Shown: positions 20,801 to 26,713 of the stretch, in pieces
Numbering within the stretch: position 1 is the stretch's first letter
Layout: each line of letters begins with the position of its first letter
From: an uncultured Coriobacteriaceae bacterium
GTDB lineage: Bacteria; Actinomycetota; Coriobacteriia; Coriobacteriales; Atopobiaceae
Assembly (NCBI GenBank): GCA_900551595.1
Contig: URWR01000002.1
Span: 1-29,907 of the forward strand
Direction: 5' to 3'
Length of the DNA: 29,907 nt
Notes under the pieces: generated by a model
Databases searched by the model: none
Seen by the model: only the letters and a program-made list of their open reading frames with translations
What the model was told of the DNA's origin: nothing
Translations under genes and position numbers: made by a program

Positions 20801-23356
20801 GTAACAGGGCGAACCTACACGCTTAACGATGCCAACGATGGGATTAAAAGCACGGGAGCAAACGGCGTCAAAGGACAACTTAGTGTTGGTAATTTGCACT
20901 GGGGAACCTATCGATTTGTAGAGACCTCCCCTACCCCTGGTTATATTGGTGTTGCTAACGATGGTTCAGCCATTACAAGTAAGGAAGTTGCTGTCGGTCG
21001 CAACAATCTCAATCCTTCGCTCACGGGTTCCAATGCGGTGCCTAATAAACCTACAAGTCTTGAGATCAACAAACAGAATGAAGTTCATCAGCCGCTTGCA
21101 GGTGCTGAATTTAAGGTAACACCGGTTGATGGTACCTTTGCCGATGACACAACCACAGCAAAGACCCTCACTTCCGATAGCACTGGTCTCGCAGTTCTGA
21201 ACGGTCAGCTTGTTGTTGGCACGACTTATCAGATCTTCGAAAGCAAAGGCCCGAGCGGCTATGATCCTGCAGATGAGATCCTGACGATTAAAGTTGCTGA
21301 GAATGGCGATCTTGAGGTGGTTGGCGATATGCCAGATCACTGGGAGCGCGCCGACCTTAACGGCGACGGCGCCGCCGATAACCAGTTCTCATTCATGGCG
21401 ACAAACTTCCATATGGATATTCAGCTTCTGAAGATTAGTGCTGCTGATGGCACGCCACTGAATGGAGCAACCTTTACCCTTACAGGCTTCTGTATGGATA
21501 ACAACTCCACCCATACCTACACAACGGCTGACATAACGAGTGATGAAACGACCTATTCCGGTGTTGCTCTTATTGATGCCGGCCTGATAACAGGCGTGGA
21601 CTACACGCTTACCGAGACGCAGGCACCTGCGGGCTATATCCATATGACAAGCCCACTCAAGTTCCATATGGATGAACGAGGTGAAATCACCGTAGAGGGA
21701 GAGGTTCCTGAAGGTTGGACAATTGCAGGCAATAACATTTCTATTACCGCAGAAAACACACCTGTCGAACTTCAGATAACGAAGCTCGCTTCTGCAGATG
21801 ATGAGACGCCAGGTAAGGCTCTGGCTGGAGCTACTTTCAGCATTACCCCTGCCGATGGTTCTACCTTTGCCAATGGCTCTCAGGACGCAATTGAACTCAC
21901 CACCGATAAGGACGGCAAGGTCAATCTGACAGCACAACTTATGGTTGGTGGCTCCTATGACATCACAGAAGTCACTGCTCCTGATGGTTATGAACGAGTA
22001 ACAGGCACAATGCGCATCAGTGTTGCCAACGACGGCTCTCTCAGCGTTGTTGGTTCAGTGGATGCCGACGGCAACGTAACCGGGCAGCTTGCTCCAAATG
22101 GTTACACCAAGGTTGCTGATAACAGCTTTGAGGTTCAGGTAACAAATGAGCCCATCGAGATTGGACTTGTCAAGGTAGACGCCACGGATTCTGGAACCAC
22201 ACTTGCGGATGCTCAATTTGAAATTACGGGTGTCTTTGCTGGTCAAACCGAATCCGAAACACGCTCTTACACGACTGATGAGCAGGGCAAACTTACTCTG
22301 AAAGCCGAACTTAAGAGCGGTCAGACGTACACCTTGCACGAAACTGTTGCACCGGCTGGCTATGAGCTGGTTACAGGTGAGCTGACCTTCTCAGTTGCCG
22401 AAGATGGCACCCTGACAGCTACAGGCGATATTCCTGCGGGTTATAGCATTGAGCAGAACAACGTAACAATTGTTGTTGCCGATGAACCGCTGAAGATATC
22501 GCTCGCTAAGGTGAACACCGATGGTGATGAACTTGCTGGTGCTCAGTTCCGCATTACGCCTGAGAGTGGCACCTTCCCTGATGGTTCAGAAGAAAAGGTT
22601 GCCACATCAGCAAGTGATGGCAGTGTCTTTACCGATCTCATGGTTACCGGATCTTCTGAAGGCACGCGCTATACCGTCACTGAGGTAACAGCACCTGCTG
22701 GCTACGAGAAGGTACCTGCCTTTGACATCTTGGTATTCGAGGATGGAAGTATTCAGCTTGCTGACGATACCTCCGATGCGATTAAACAGGCTGTTCAGAT
22801 TGATATGTCCGACAATGGCGCAACCATTACGGTGGCTGACACCCTCATTGAGGCATCGATGAGCAAGGTATCCCCTAACGGAGGAGCCCTTACCGGTGCA
22901 GTGTTTGAAATCTCCGGAACCTTCGTTGACGGAGGAGCTCCACGTCTCATTACCTTTGATGAGACCAACACAGTGGCGCTTGAAGGACTTGTTGTTGGTG
23001 AGACGTACACCATTCGCGAGACTAAGGCTCCTGATGGGTACGACGTAATTGAAGGCGAGTGGAGTTTCACAGTTCAAGACGACGGCACGCTTGCAGGCGA
23101 CGCAACTGGTTCAGTTGCAACATTCACTACAGGTGGTGAAGCTGGCTACTTCGTTTCTGATAACGGACTTGCCATTACAGCGGTCGATACCACGACACCT
23201 CCTGACAATGAAGAGGATCGTGAGGATTCTGGAGTATTGCCGTTCATACCTAAGACGGGAGACCCAACGACCTACACCTTCGTTTGCGTGCTTGCTGCAC
23301 TTGCAGTCGGATGTATTGCTACAGGCCTGAGAATGGCACGCAAACGTCGTTCATAA
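11888..23356 (+). CDS. Giant sortase-anchored Cna_B/SpaA-repeat surface protein (3822 residues)
   Basis: This is a predicted wall-anchored adhesin or stalk-like protein. The N-terminus is a long signal peptide (basic start, hydrophobic LSVFLSLLLIYQCF at about 35-48, cleavage probably near SYALA). A Ser/Thr/Gln/Asp-rich disordered stretch follows (about 60-200), then a putative folded adhesin region (about 230-730). Twelve Cna_B-like modules each start with a K-x-W motif such as VTKTWNDG (about 733-2530), and ten SpaA-type modules start xxLxKxD/xxALAGATF (about 2539-3770), several ending with an E-T-x-A-P-x-G-Y motif. Such domains usually form Lys-Asn isopeptide bonds. The C-terminus is a sorting signal: IPKTG (3787-3791), a hydrophobic helix, and RKRRS. 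There is no sortase gene in the window. The ribosome binding site is weak. The reading frame is open over 11.5 kb, so the gene is probably functional. Confidence 0.95.
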   Translation: MSTQKQTKRSRMKRAAHAFGRTVQHYSPKVLSVFLSLLLIYQCFMTDGVSYALAEALNSNTATELSLDQENLSDDAVSDSGQEESAVTSSQEETAGSEETSQSGDASSTNTANDQTTSPSNTSTSEQTDNKDEQQNTTSNNDQSDTAQTEQKIAERTEVHSWNGDVDALALSSKGLTFTNSSESMQSALSGNADSSDTQNQNLSETLSVPADPDAPASAETILPEQLDATLNLSFKVDPSLWSDNPEQTRASVIAGDSFSVELPEGITPSDANAKFDVYQINADGSTSSIRIATARVENNSLIVAFSDPVDTATGTSYLVGAASDSSDLKVLSTLQASINLDVQVSSSLVHQDAYDMEWVLQTSQDGRTQTAQLHIPSAAELADLLGLPDASDQSAQNNAVIPNNDVSTQAETDEKTSYAFADYNGTLSMDITWADNNYAGRPTIEAWKPNFIPQFSLDGGKTYTNLIDTDGNLTSEAKDALHIEGETPSWVKQATVNSVSVNNWTVRFSGLPTTLNTTVSTPQRDDDGNLVYDEHGNLVYDDEVTPTTISWRLFDGNSCPENYMYGQGDGGNTSDGSTLLQRYLMLKRSYTFTIQGKLGNKTLKDIFGENLAGNYSEDFLFSALINNSSEWNGEPIGSQTLTQMATNDDYDFDIAFSEDGNTATITATLPMYTIENAPIDYYIQFEDQQTGTDQGDHYQPTYNNSPTSGHGSATDALYNNGSMTIRPIGNTSYSATKDWLDGNSTQRGEVTFTLWRYAANGTSGPAQASPVQLDNSITPDTDLNTVEYVSITVSANSPNPVDLGSLLREKYGSAIDNLVKYDPDGYPYIYALREDTKLPGYEEVYGTVDASGNVTDTAPNYTDADGQTVYLNAPDRANDPLIYNGGTVTNRLTGTVNVEATKTWEIAAFQDSLKDVQVTFTAQSRLKGTEDAWQDTSTTHTLTGWYSETLTQTFSDTFPQYDSQGRELEYRWVETNVTLNDQDTNFQRNDNGGGTFTLQLTNVEGDLETLNFTSTLDEDTKTITNTFSNITDEHVDKYWQQPDGSMAQIKPANDGYPDYPNLDTSGVVTVQLVQNGTLIGEYTMDGLTDPVPTEIVGLDGATYQETRSYHLDFANLPKYDANGVRYSYLVLEVSPSGWHSERTYDPETRLTTIENTVGPGEGSEIRVTKDWIDGNDASHRLPVVVDLVATHHMESQTTNEQGEPLYSYDAGDVVIPNITLSTDNSWYQEVDVPIGGLTYRDFKLVEKYLVGSDGTQYPVVTKNEAPTAYENLGIDTDWINTGWDYDAMTDTSRVATPDHVYQVYATKDAAATYNESMSAVSARNRRLGLLDLTVTKTWNDGFDHDRPTAELVLSCTEEPDVFSIDNNGNVWVELDGGNQVPIMNGSGEGARQLNSTTDDIRLDGNNLVLTVTTPDDENESEYHFFGLPKYDGNGNVVHYDVTEQWAPDAGEYTSSKQVGDYIVGAQHFHDTKTISFTNTRQASRDVTFYKNWNDHYVNDQLSQRPDIYLTLYRVTVTLGENNQPEYSAAEKVPGYINYKWDGVEQADNPQYNQKCTIAGLPAYDSKGNEYIYYASESMSADGNSLDYAPVKFDYGTLPEDSEGKDAIKVDSAADDADPTENGSAYAIHEEGTFVNSLTSTLVASGAKLWGNIPGNVSQADLPSITIYLQRKLATDADWPELTFTKTDDGWQPGEGQVVAWTSHLNPVTTNQFSYTLTHEGENGADPKDEEGTLLARYDEDGNLYQYRAIEVPWGLYNQPGGFNDADLGLVDGKTETEDVTQITTFGVVTIHHGETGSFLINNVYDSAAGQLTVQKHFDGRDAGDLYPNTTFDVYRYYINSEGQKSDAALVASHTLTNDDLTGKTQDPNLTVSGSDANNTAQYTFTDLDIYAPDGSYWQYYVVERDINGYTTYVGTGNLTADQTTTEGSQSDNLCPESQDKVTGTVLSDDKEPDVTFKNTYQPEDVDLTGRKTWVDFSNTFGLRPTAEEFKAGLTVYRIGNGRQEDITDQLQSDKPDEANYFTVADTGDTYTISLNNLEKWAPDGTAWQYRITEDLSSMNLGDSGKTADDYYTITTGPSSTVSANSNNQFQLVNSLEGQAAVTKIWVDGDDPYGLRPDEVTVRLQARVNYANGDQIGWTDVWALFEQLGYSDSLASQGTTSPDYTHTLSDSNGWRTSWTGLPVGGRGTATGGHEGELFSIEYRIVETAIGDQTITQPTEDSSVNNGDIYKDYHPYQPTQSDSSNPTTGGFTSEITNTLEGTSISASKSWNDQSDAWGTRPRSGDPWTVKYLLQRKLTTDPDTAWSWLMEYGEEQATSPLDENIVSETISSEDESATVTWDNLPQYDTDENEYQYRVVEQVPGSYDVDGAKEVATAEDDNGITYRYYVVSPTVDGTGSSTQSFTNVLRTVNLQGTKVWSDDGSNGIIPSFDETKPTMVLYRAVKNADGSVSSTGELVKMKNGSDPVQPTWEDKGNGTWTFTYSNLPAANENNQDYVYYATEQAGTGSAEGFYPLYATSGAGGTNAAENPQIGTTITNQPTRLTLTKKSDFAGETKALANIELSVLSPDGQITYAVWTNGANGMTYSTTTWVDGTTNTDDGNGITRDDGLIIGLPAGDYIVRETGTVPKGYAQAADVNLHINTDGTATTTSDVTYTEENGVYTINVAVIDPVLRGQLQLSKRVSDDGDYNGANAEALAGATFALYRVDMDGDGEDELLASGLTTNNQGIVTTVNNQTPINTESTLGHDLTYEGKYTKLSDGLPEGKYYFLETNATSGAVMPEGDAAKSEILEITQNTHYAATNTPVSATMGNEDFSAEVILHKYDTVSGDPIEGAVFQLVYTSEGGTSSTSKRYTTAPDGTLTLQNLEKGTYVLTELSNTGYESNNFSATFTIDNDDDDKTFDIKNVSDGDDIDFTVTSAASTFEDGKGIPNTPQPGRITLSKTDDQGNALNDATFRLEINDGGTWKTVVDNLVTGRTYTLNDANDGIKSTGANGVKGQLSVGNLHWGTYRFVETSPTPGYIGVANDGSAITSKEVAVGRNNLNPSLTGSNAVPNKPTSLEINKQNEVHQPLAGAEFKVTPVDGTFADDTTTAKTLTSDSTGLAVLNGQLVVGTTYQIFESKGPSGYDPADEILTIKVAENGDLEVVGDMPDHWERADLNGDGAADNQFSFMATNFHMDIQLLKISAADGTPLNGATFTLTGFCMDNNSTHTYTTADITSDETTYSGVALIDAGLITGVDYTLTETQAPAGYIHMTSPLKFHMDERGEITVEGEVPEGWTIAGNNISITAENTPVELQITKLASADDETPGKALAGATFSITPADGSTFANGSQDAIELTTDKDGKVNLTAQLMVGGSYDITEVTAPDGYERVTGTMRISVANDGSLSVVGSVDADGNVTGQLAPNGYTKVADNSFEVQVTNEPIEIGLVKVDATDSGTTLADAQFEITGVFAGQTESETRSYTTDEQGKLTLKAELKSGQTYTLHETVAPAGYELVTGELTFSVAEDGTLTATGDIPAGYSIEQNNVTIVVADEPLKISLAKVNTDGDELAGAQFRITPESGTFPDGSEEKVATSASDGSVFTDLMVTGSSEGTRYTVTEVTAPAGYEKVPAFDILVFEDGSIQLADDTSDAIKQAVQIDMSDNGATITVADTLIEASMSKVSPNGGALTGAVFEISGTFVDGGAPRLITFDETNTVALEGLVVGETYTIRETKAPDGYDVIEGEWSFTVQDDGTLAGDATGSVATFTTGGEAGYFVSDNGLAITAVDTTTPPDNEEDREDSGVLPFIPKTGDPTTYTFVCVLAALAVGCIATGLRMARKRRS
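14086..19500 (+). repeat. Twelve tandem Cna_B-type modules within the giant gene
   Basis: Module starts are recognised by K-x-W motifs, for example TKDWLDG, TKTWEIA, DKYWQQP, TKDWIDG, TKTWNDG, YKNWNDH, AKLWGNI, QKHFDGR, RKTWVDF, TKIWVDG, SKSWNDQ and TKVWSDD. Spacing is about 130-170 residues. Copies are divergent at the DNA level, which argues against recent expansion. Confidence 0.75.
19502..23205 (+). repeat. Ten tandem SpaA-type (prealbumin-like) modules within the giant gene
   Basis: Each module of about 110-135 residues opens with a beta strand ending in Lys (LTLTK, LQLSK, VILHK, ITLSK, LEINK, IQLLK, LQITK, IGLVK, ISLAK, ASMSK) and most close with a variant of E-T-x-A-P-x-G-Y. The last six are the most alike, each adding an I-x-V-A-x-D-G-x-L-type hairpin. 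Confidence 0.75.
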
Positions 23357-23403
23357 GGTCTAAGAAGAGAAGCTCCTCTCCCCTAGCCTCTTTGGCTACT
23401 TTC

Positions 23404-23435
23404 GGGCCGCACTACTTCTAGTGCGGCCCTTTTTT
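23404..23435 (+). terminator. Rho-independent terminator of the giant surface gene
   Basis: GGGCCGCACTA and TAGTGCGGCCC form a perfect 11-bp stem with a CTTC loop, followed by six T, 47 nt after the stop codon. Confidence 0.95.
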
Positions 23436-23602
23436 GTATGCAGGAAGAAGGTGCTCTCGGTATCAATTAAGGCGAACAAACTGTTTGATGTGTCTCTTGT
23501 GGCAAACCCATTACCACATGCCTATAAACGCCTTGTAAGGCTTTCTGTTACGTAGAAAATATAAATGATGGATAGCATCTCTGTGATTGGAGGGTAGATG
23601 AT

Positions 23603-23941
23603 ATGACCGAAAACACTTCATCTGCTACTCAAAGCCAATCAGGTCATGAAGAGCTTGCCATCACACTTTGGCATCCAGATATGAGGCCTTCTGCAGAAAC
23701 TGATATCTCAAATTCCGACACCCATGCTCCAGATGAAAACTTTTCTTTTGGGTCCCGTCTCACATTAGGTCAAAGAGCTGTTTTATCTGCCTATGGTGTA
23801 TTTGTTTGCGGTGTTGGAATGTTTGCATCATTTGCTGCAGGCATGACTCGCATAGGTCTTATATTGGCAATCATGTTTGTTGGATATGTTGGCCTCGCTT
23901 TTATCACATGGCGTGAATACCGTGAGCAAAAACGGGATTGA
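23603..23941 (+). CDS. Small two-helix membrane protein of unknown function
   Basis: The 112-residue product has a soluble, Ser/Thr/Glu-rich N-terminal half (1-55) and two predicted membrane helices (about 59-81 and 84-103), separated by a short turn (GMTRIG). It ends in a basic tail (WREYREQKRD), so both ends are probably cytoplasmic. GGAGGG lies 8 nt before the ATG, a strong site. The gene stands alone after the giant gene's terminator, and no family is recognised. It may be a small envelope-associated protein; nothing in its context shows more. Confidence 0.7.
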   Translation: MTENTSSATQSQSGHEELAITLWHPDMRPSAETDISNSDTHAPDENFSFGSRLTLGQRAVLSAYGVFVCGVGMFASFAAGMTRIGLILAIMFVGYVGLAFITWREYREQKRD

Positions 23942-24031
23942 TTGCTTCAATAAAGCTTTTGCAAGATGACCTTTTCTTGGCCATGTGGCGTAGTTTACAT
24001 GAGATAAGGAAAAGATAGAGAGGGCCTCAAG

Positions 24032-24133
24032 ATGCTCACGCTCTTATACATGATCTTCTATGGCTCAATCTTGGTTACTGCTGTCTATGTTTTCCTTATC
24101 GTTTTAGGTGGCATCGTAAATAGAAAGAAGTAA
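24032..24133 (+). CDS. 33-residue single-pass membrane peptide
   Basis: The ATG at 24032 is preceded by GAGAGGG at 8-nt spacing, and the reading frame encodes a 33-residue peptide. It is hydrophobic throughout (LYMIFYGSILVTAVYVFLIV) and ends NRKK. This composition and the good ribosome binding site suggest a real small membrane protein rather than chance. It follows the 112-residue membrane protein by 90 nt and may be co-transcribed with it. Function unknown. Confidence 0.5.
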   Translation: MLTLLYMIFYGSILVTAVYVFLIVLGGIVNRKK

Positions 24134-24256
24134 GCAAGAAGGACAGTATCTTTCCCTCCAGTCAATCTTGCGGATAATTCTCATAATAGATTAAGAGTTT
24201 ACCAGTGCTTAAGAATGTAAATGATCTTTCACTTGCGTCCCTCAGGTGTTTCAACC

Positions 24257-24294
24257 CCGTCCCCAATCCGTCCCCAATCACTTTTTCGGGGACG
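24257..24294 (+). repeat. Tandem 11-bp repeat with inverted partner next to the left attachment site
   Basis: CCGTCCCCAAT occurs twice head to tail (24257-24267 and 24268-24278), and CGGGGACG (24287-24294) can pair with either copy. GTTTC and GAAAC flank the structure. It lies just outside the left tRNA remnant and could be a recombinase arm site, a transcription-stop structure or a relic of another element. Confidence 0.45.
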
Positions 24295-24342
24295 AAACTG
24301 AAAGAAAAGAGTGGATGATTTTACATTCGACCAGCTAAATGA

Positions 24343-24387
24343 TGATGGGTTCAGAAGGATTCGAACCCCCAACCAAAGGATTATGAG
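24343..24387 (-). repeat. Left attachment-site remnant (partial 3' tRNA copy)
   Basis: This segment matches 26714-26758 at 39 of 45 positions, covering the anticodon CTCATAA, the T arm and a CCA-like end. No matching 5' half of a tRNA follows, so it is not a functional tRNA. Mismatches fall in the variable region, T stem and acceptor strand, as expected for a displaced, unselected copy. Confidence 0.75.
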
Positions 24388-24465
24388 AATACTTTATATA
24401 TTAAATATGCTGTTACCCTGATTGTTCTTATAGTTGCGGTGTGGTTAAGTCTCCCTAAAATCTGT

Positions 24466-24621
24466 TTACAGCGATAGTGCCGCTTTCGCAAGAAGGTGTT
24501 CTCGTTCATACTCGGTCAGCTCGGCCTGGGCGATGACCTCGCAGCTCATGTACATGGCAACTTCCGCATCGAGATTATGAGACTTCTTAACGAATATGAG
24601 GACGTTTTCAGAGACGTCCAT
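24466..24621 (-). CDS. Possible 51-residue ORF of unknown function
   Basis: The minus-strand reading from ATG 24621 gives a soluble 51-residue peptide with a helical, charged C-terminal half (AQAELTEYEREHLLAKAALSL). Its codons are richer in GC than the surrounding DNA, and it lies inside the tRNA-flanked element. No clear Shine-Dalgarno is visible, so it may be the end of a truncated gene rather than a complete one. No family is recognised. Confidence 0.35.
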   Translation of the reverse strand: MDVSENVLIFVKKSHNLDAEVAMYMSCEVIAQAELTEYEREHLLAKAALSL

Positions 24622-24711
24622 GGAATATAAAAGGTGGCCATTAGACGTTGTGGTATGGCGTCAAGCGGATAAAGAGGAGGCGAAGTAGTAATTTTGGGAT
24701 GTAAATAATTC

Positions 24712-24741
24712 TTGACACATATTTGCTTGGGTCGTTAAAGT
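24712..24741 (+). promoter_or_regulatory. Promoter of the NYN nuclease gene
   Basis: A perfect TTGACA (24712-24717) is followed after 17-18 bp by TTAAAG/TAAAGT (24735-24741). Transcription would start near 24748 and produce a leader of about 80 nt. Confidence 0.6.
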
Positions 24742-24753
24742 ATTTATTGATTC

Positions 24754-24816
24754 GGCCCTATGCGATATGCCCCGCACTGATAAGCGGTGTGCGTAAGCAA
24801 GGGCCTTAATTTTTTT
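24754..24816 (+). promoter_or_regulatory. Structured leader ending in a terminator-like hairpin before the NYN gene
   Basis: GGCCCT (24754-24759) pairs with AGGGCC (24800-24805), extended inward by TGC/GCA, and an internal CGCAC/GTGCG pairing is possible. TTAATTTTTTT follows at once and runs straight into the GGAG ribosome binding site (24817-24820). The arrangement suggests transcriptional attenuation of the nuclease gene. The trigger is unknown and no known riboswitch class is recognised. Confidence 0.5.
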
Positions 24817-24826
24817 GGAGTCCCTT

Positions 24827-25516
24827 ATGACAAAAACAGCGATTCTTGTTGATGGTGGATTCTATAGAAAACGGGCAAGGAAACTTTGGGGGATTAAAAC
24901 TCCTGAAGAGCGTGCCAATGAATTAAACGCTTATGTTTTCAAGCACCTCAATAAAAGAGATGGCAATTCGAAGCGAGAGCTTTACAGGATCTTCTACTAT
25001 GACTGTCCACCTGTACAAAGCACTGTTTATCACCCGCTCCTGAAGCAGAATATTAATTTCGGCAAGCTAGAAACTTACGCATGGACACTAGACTTCTTCA
25101 ATGCCCTAAAAACAAAAAGAAAAGTTGCCTTGCGCATGGGGAAACTATCTGACGTAAAGCCACATTTCATGCTTGATCCAGACAAAGTAAAAAAGTTGTG
25201 TGCTAGTTCTATAACTGTTGATGATTTATCCGAGAAAGATTTTCGTATTTCATTCATGCAAAAGGGCGTTGATATGAGAATGGGAATCGATATTACTTCT
25301 CTTGCCTATGAAGGAATTGTTAATCAAATTATCTTGATATCTGGAGATAGTGATTTTGTTCCCGCTGCAAAAGCGGCGCGCAGAAAAGGAATTGACTTTA
25401 TTCTCGATCCTATGGGCAACTCCATTAGCAGTGACCTGATGGAACATATCGACGGCAAAGAGTCATTTGTTGACAACGACCCGGTAAAGAAGCCATACAA
25501 AAAGAATGATGAGTAG
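24827..25516 (+). CDS. NYN-domain (LabA/DUF88-like, PIN-fold) putative ribonuclease
   Basis: The 229-residue product has the acidic residues of the NYN nuclease fold: D9 in AILVDGGF, D149 and D155 in KGVDMRMGID (146-155), and D174/D176 in ILISGDSDF (169-177), followed by KAARRKGIDFIL. NYN proteins are PIN-like metal-dependent RNases, and several occur in mobile elements and phage-defence settings. The tail is Lys/Asp-rich and probably disordered (about 212-229). The ATG at 24827 is preferred over an in-frame start at 24815, because GGAG lies 6 nt before it and the earlier codon falls inside the T-run. It is the only intact gene of the tRNA-flanked element, and it has its own promoter and hairpin leader. 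A defence or toxin role is inference. Confidence 0.8.
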   Translation: MTKTAILVDGGFYRKRARKLWGIKTPEERANELNAYVFKHLNKRDGNSKRELYRIFYYDCPPVQSTVYHPLLKQNINFGKLETYAWTLDFFNALKTKRKVALRMGKLSDVKPHFMLDPDKVKKLCASSITVDDLSEKDFRISFMQKGVDMRMGIDITSLAYEGIVNQIILISGDSDFVPAAKAARRKGIDFILDPMGNSISSDLMEHIDGKESFVDNDPVKKPYKKNDE

Positions 25517-25585
25517 ACAAAAAATCCCCCGCTAGTGTTGCAGCACGTAGGCAAGGGGAAACCTCGACTCGAAAGGGGTAACTTC

Positions 25586-26622
25586 ATTATCCCACGAAAA
25601 TAGAAGAGTTCCTGTTCAAGCCTCGGCTATAAGAAAGAGTTTAGGACGGGTGTATGGAAAATAACAGTTGGCTGCGGCTATAACTCAAACGCTCAATATA
25701 GAAGAGTTACCAGAACAATTCATGGAACCACAGACGGCGCTGAAAAAGGCATAGCTGCCTAGTGTTTGAAATACAGCATCCCTTTCTAATGGCGATCCGC
25801 ATACTATCGCTGACTGCTGTCCCTATTTCATGCGTCGCTGTGAGATAAAGAGTTTACGAAGAAACTATTACTGGCTATGAGAAAAAATGGCGCTTGCGCA
25901 TTGAACCACGTTTTGGATCTTGTAAGTAGTCAGAGCTGAAATACAGAGACATTCAACAATGGCTCTATGGCATGACATATTCAGAGGCAGAACATGCCAC
26001 GCGCGTGCTTAAACGCGTGATTTACTGCGTCGTAGGCGCTGAGCAAGTAGCTAAACGTATATATCGCTTACACGGGGACAAAATTGAACCGTTATGGCTT
26101 GTGTTAGTTGGTGGTGGTCTTCGCGTTAAAGAAGTTCTCGTGCTTTGGTGGGATGATATAACGTTCTCCCCTATTACTCATATCGACGGTACGGAAGACC
26201 TAATCGCTCATGCGTCAATTACCAAAGCATGGACTGAGAAAGATGGTTTGAAGGCAACAAAGAACGCCTTCTCTACGCGCATTGTACCTATTCCAGACCC
26301 GTTTGCGAGCAAGCTATACGAACAGGCAGTGATAGGACCAAGAACTCCAGTATGGCCTATATATCCCGGTCGTTCTCGTAAATGGTGGCGTAACTTATTT
26401 GAGAAAGATAAGCCACTTTACGGAATGCCGTATACACGCATGAAGGACATGAGATCCGTCCATGAAACCATGCTCCAAGATGCAGGCGTGCTCGACACGC
26501 TCAATGCGCGTATTCATGGACGCACAAACGTGCAAACTGGTTATACGCATTACCTCAAACCATCTGCGGCGATGGATAATTCTGTCGATGCATTGCGTAT
26601 AAAAATGCAGAATATTGGATAA
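25586..26622 (+). pseudogene. Decayed tyrosine recombinase (integrase)
   Basis: Pieces of one integrase are readable in order. AAAGGGG (25572-25578) is at proper spacing from an ATT where the start should be, with an in-frame TAG five codons on. An arm-binding fragment follows (GVWKITVGCGYN, YRRVTRTIHGTTDGAEK, about 25649-25760). Core-binding pieces in shifted frames come next (DPHTIADCCPYFMRR; then YEKKWRLRIEPRFGS, a stop, and LKYRDIQQWLYG), and finally a long open catalytic part from 25972. The catalytic part keeps Arg in GGGLRVKEV and a candidate Tyr (YTHYL), but the usual HxLRH motif reads KDMRSV and the LGH motif reads HGR. Several stops, at least one frameshift and lost catalytic His residues indicate an inactive gene. 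Its end lies about 90 nt from the tRNA, convergent with it. Confidence 0.8.
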
Positions 26623-26670
26623 TTTATTGCATATAAGGTATGACTATTAGCAACTCTTAGCAAACGATAC

Positions 26671-26705
26671 AAAAACAGGCCAGAGGAAATATAGCCCCTG
26701 ACCTG
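26671..26705 (-). terminator. Terminator downstream of the CAT tRNA (minus strand)
   Basis: On the minus strand CAGGTCAGGGG pairs with CCTCTGGCCTG (11 bp, two G-U pairs), followed by TTTTTG. It lies 8 nt after the tRNA 3' end and inside the integrated element, so the element seems to supply the tRNA with its terminator. Confidence 0.7.
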
Positions 26706-26713
26706 CGAAAAGT

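Noticed and set aside
14000..23200. Minus-strand ORFs up to 182 codons opposite the giant gene
   Set aside because: They are shadows of a repetitive coding sequence, without ribosome binding sites or recognisable domains.
24222..24345. Minus-strand reading through the CCGTCCCCAAT repeats, ending GDGVETPEGRK, as a possible integrase C-terminus
   Set aside because: No recombinase motif or start lies upstream, and the reading would run through the tRNA remnant; not enough support for a gene.
25519..25570. GC-rich inverted pattern after the NYN gene as a CRISPR repeat or riboswitch
   Set aside because: Only one copy, no regular spacing, and the pairing between CCCCCGC and the GGGG tracts is imperfect; more likely an old element leader.
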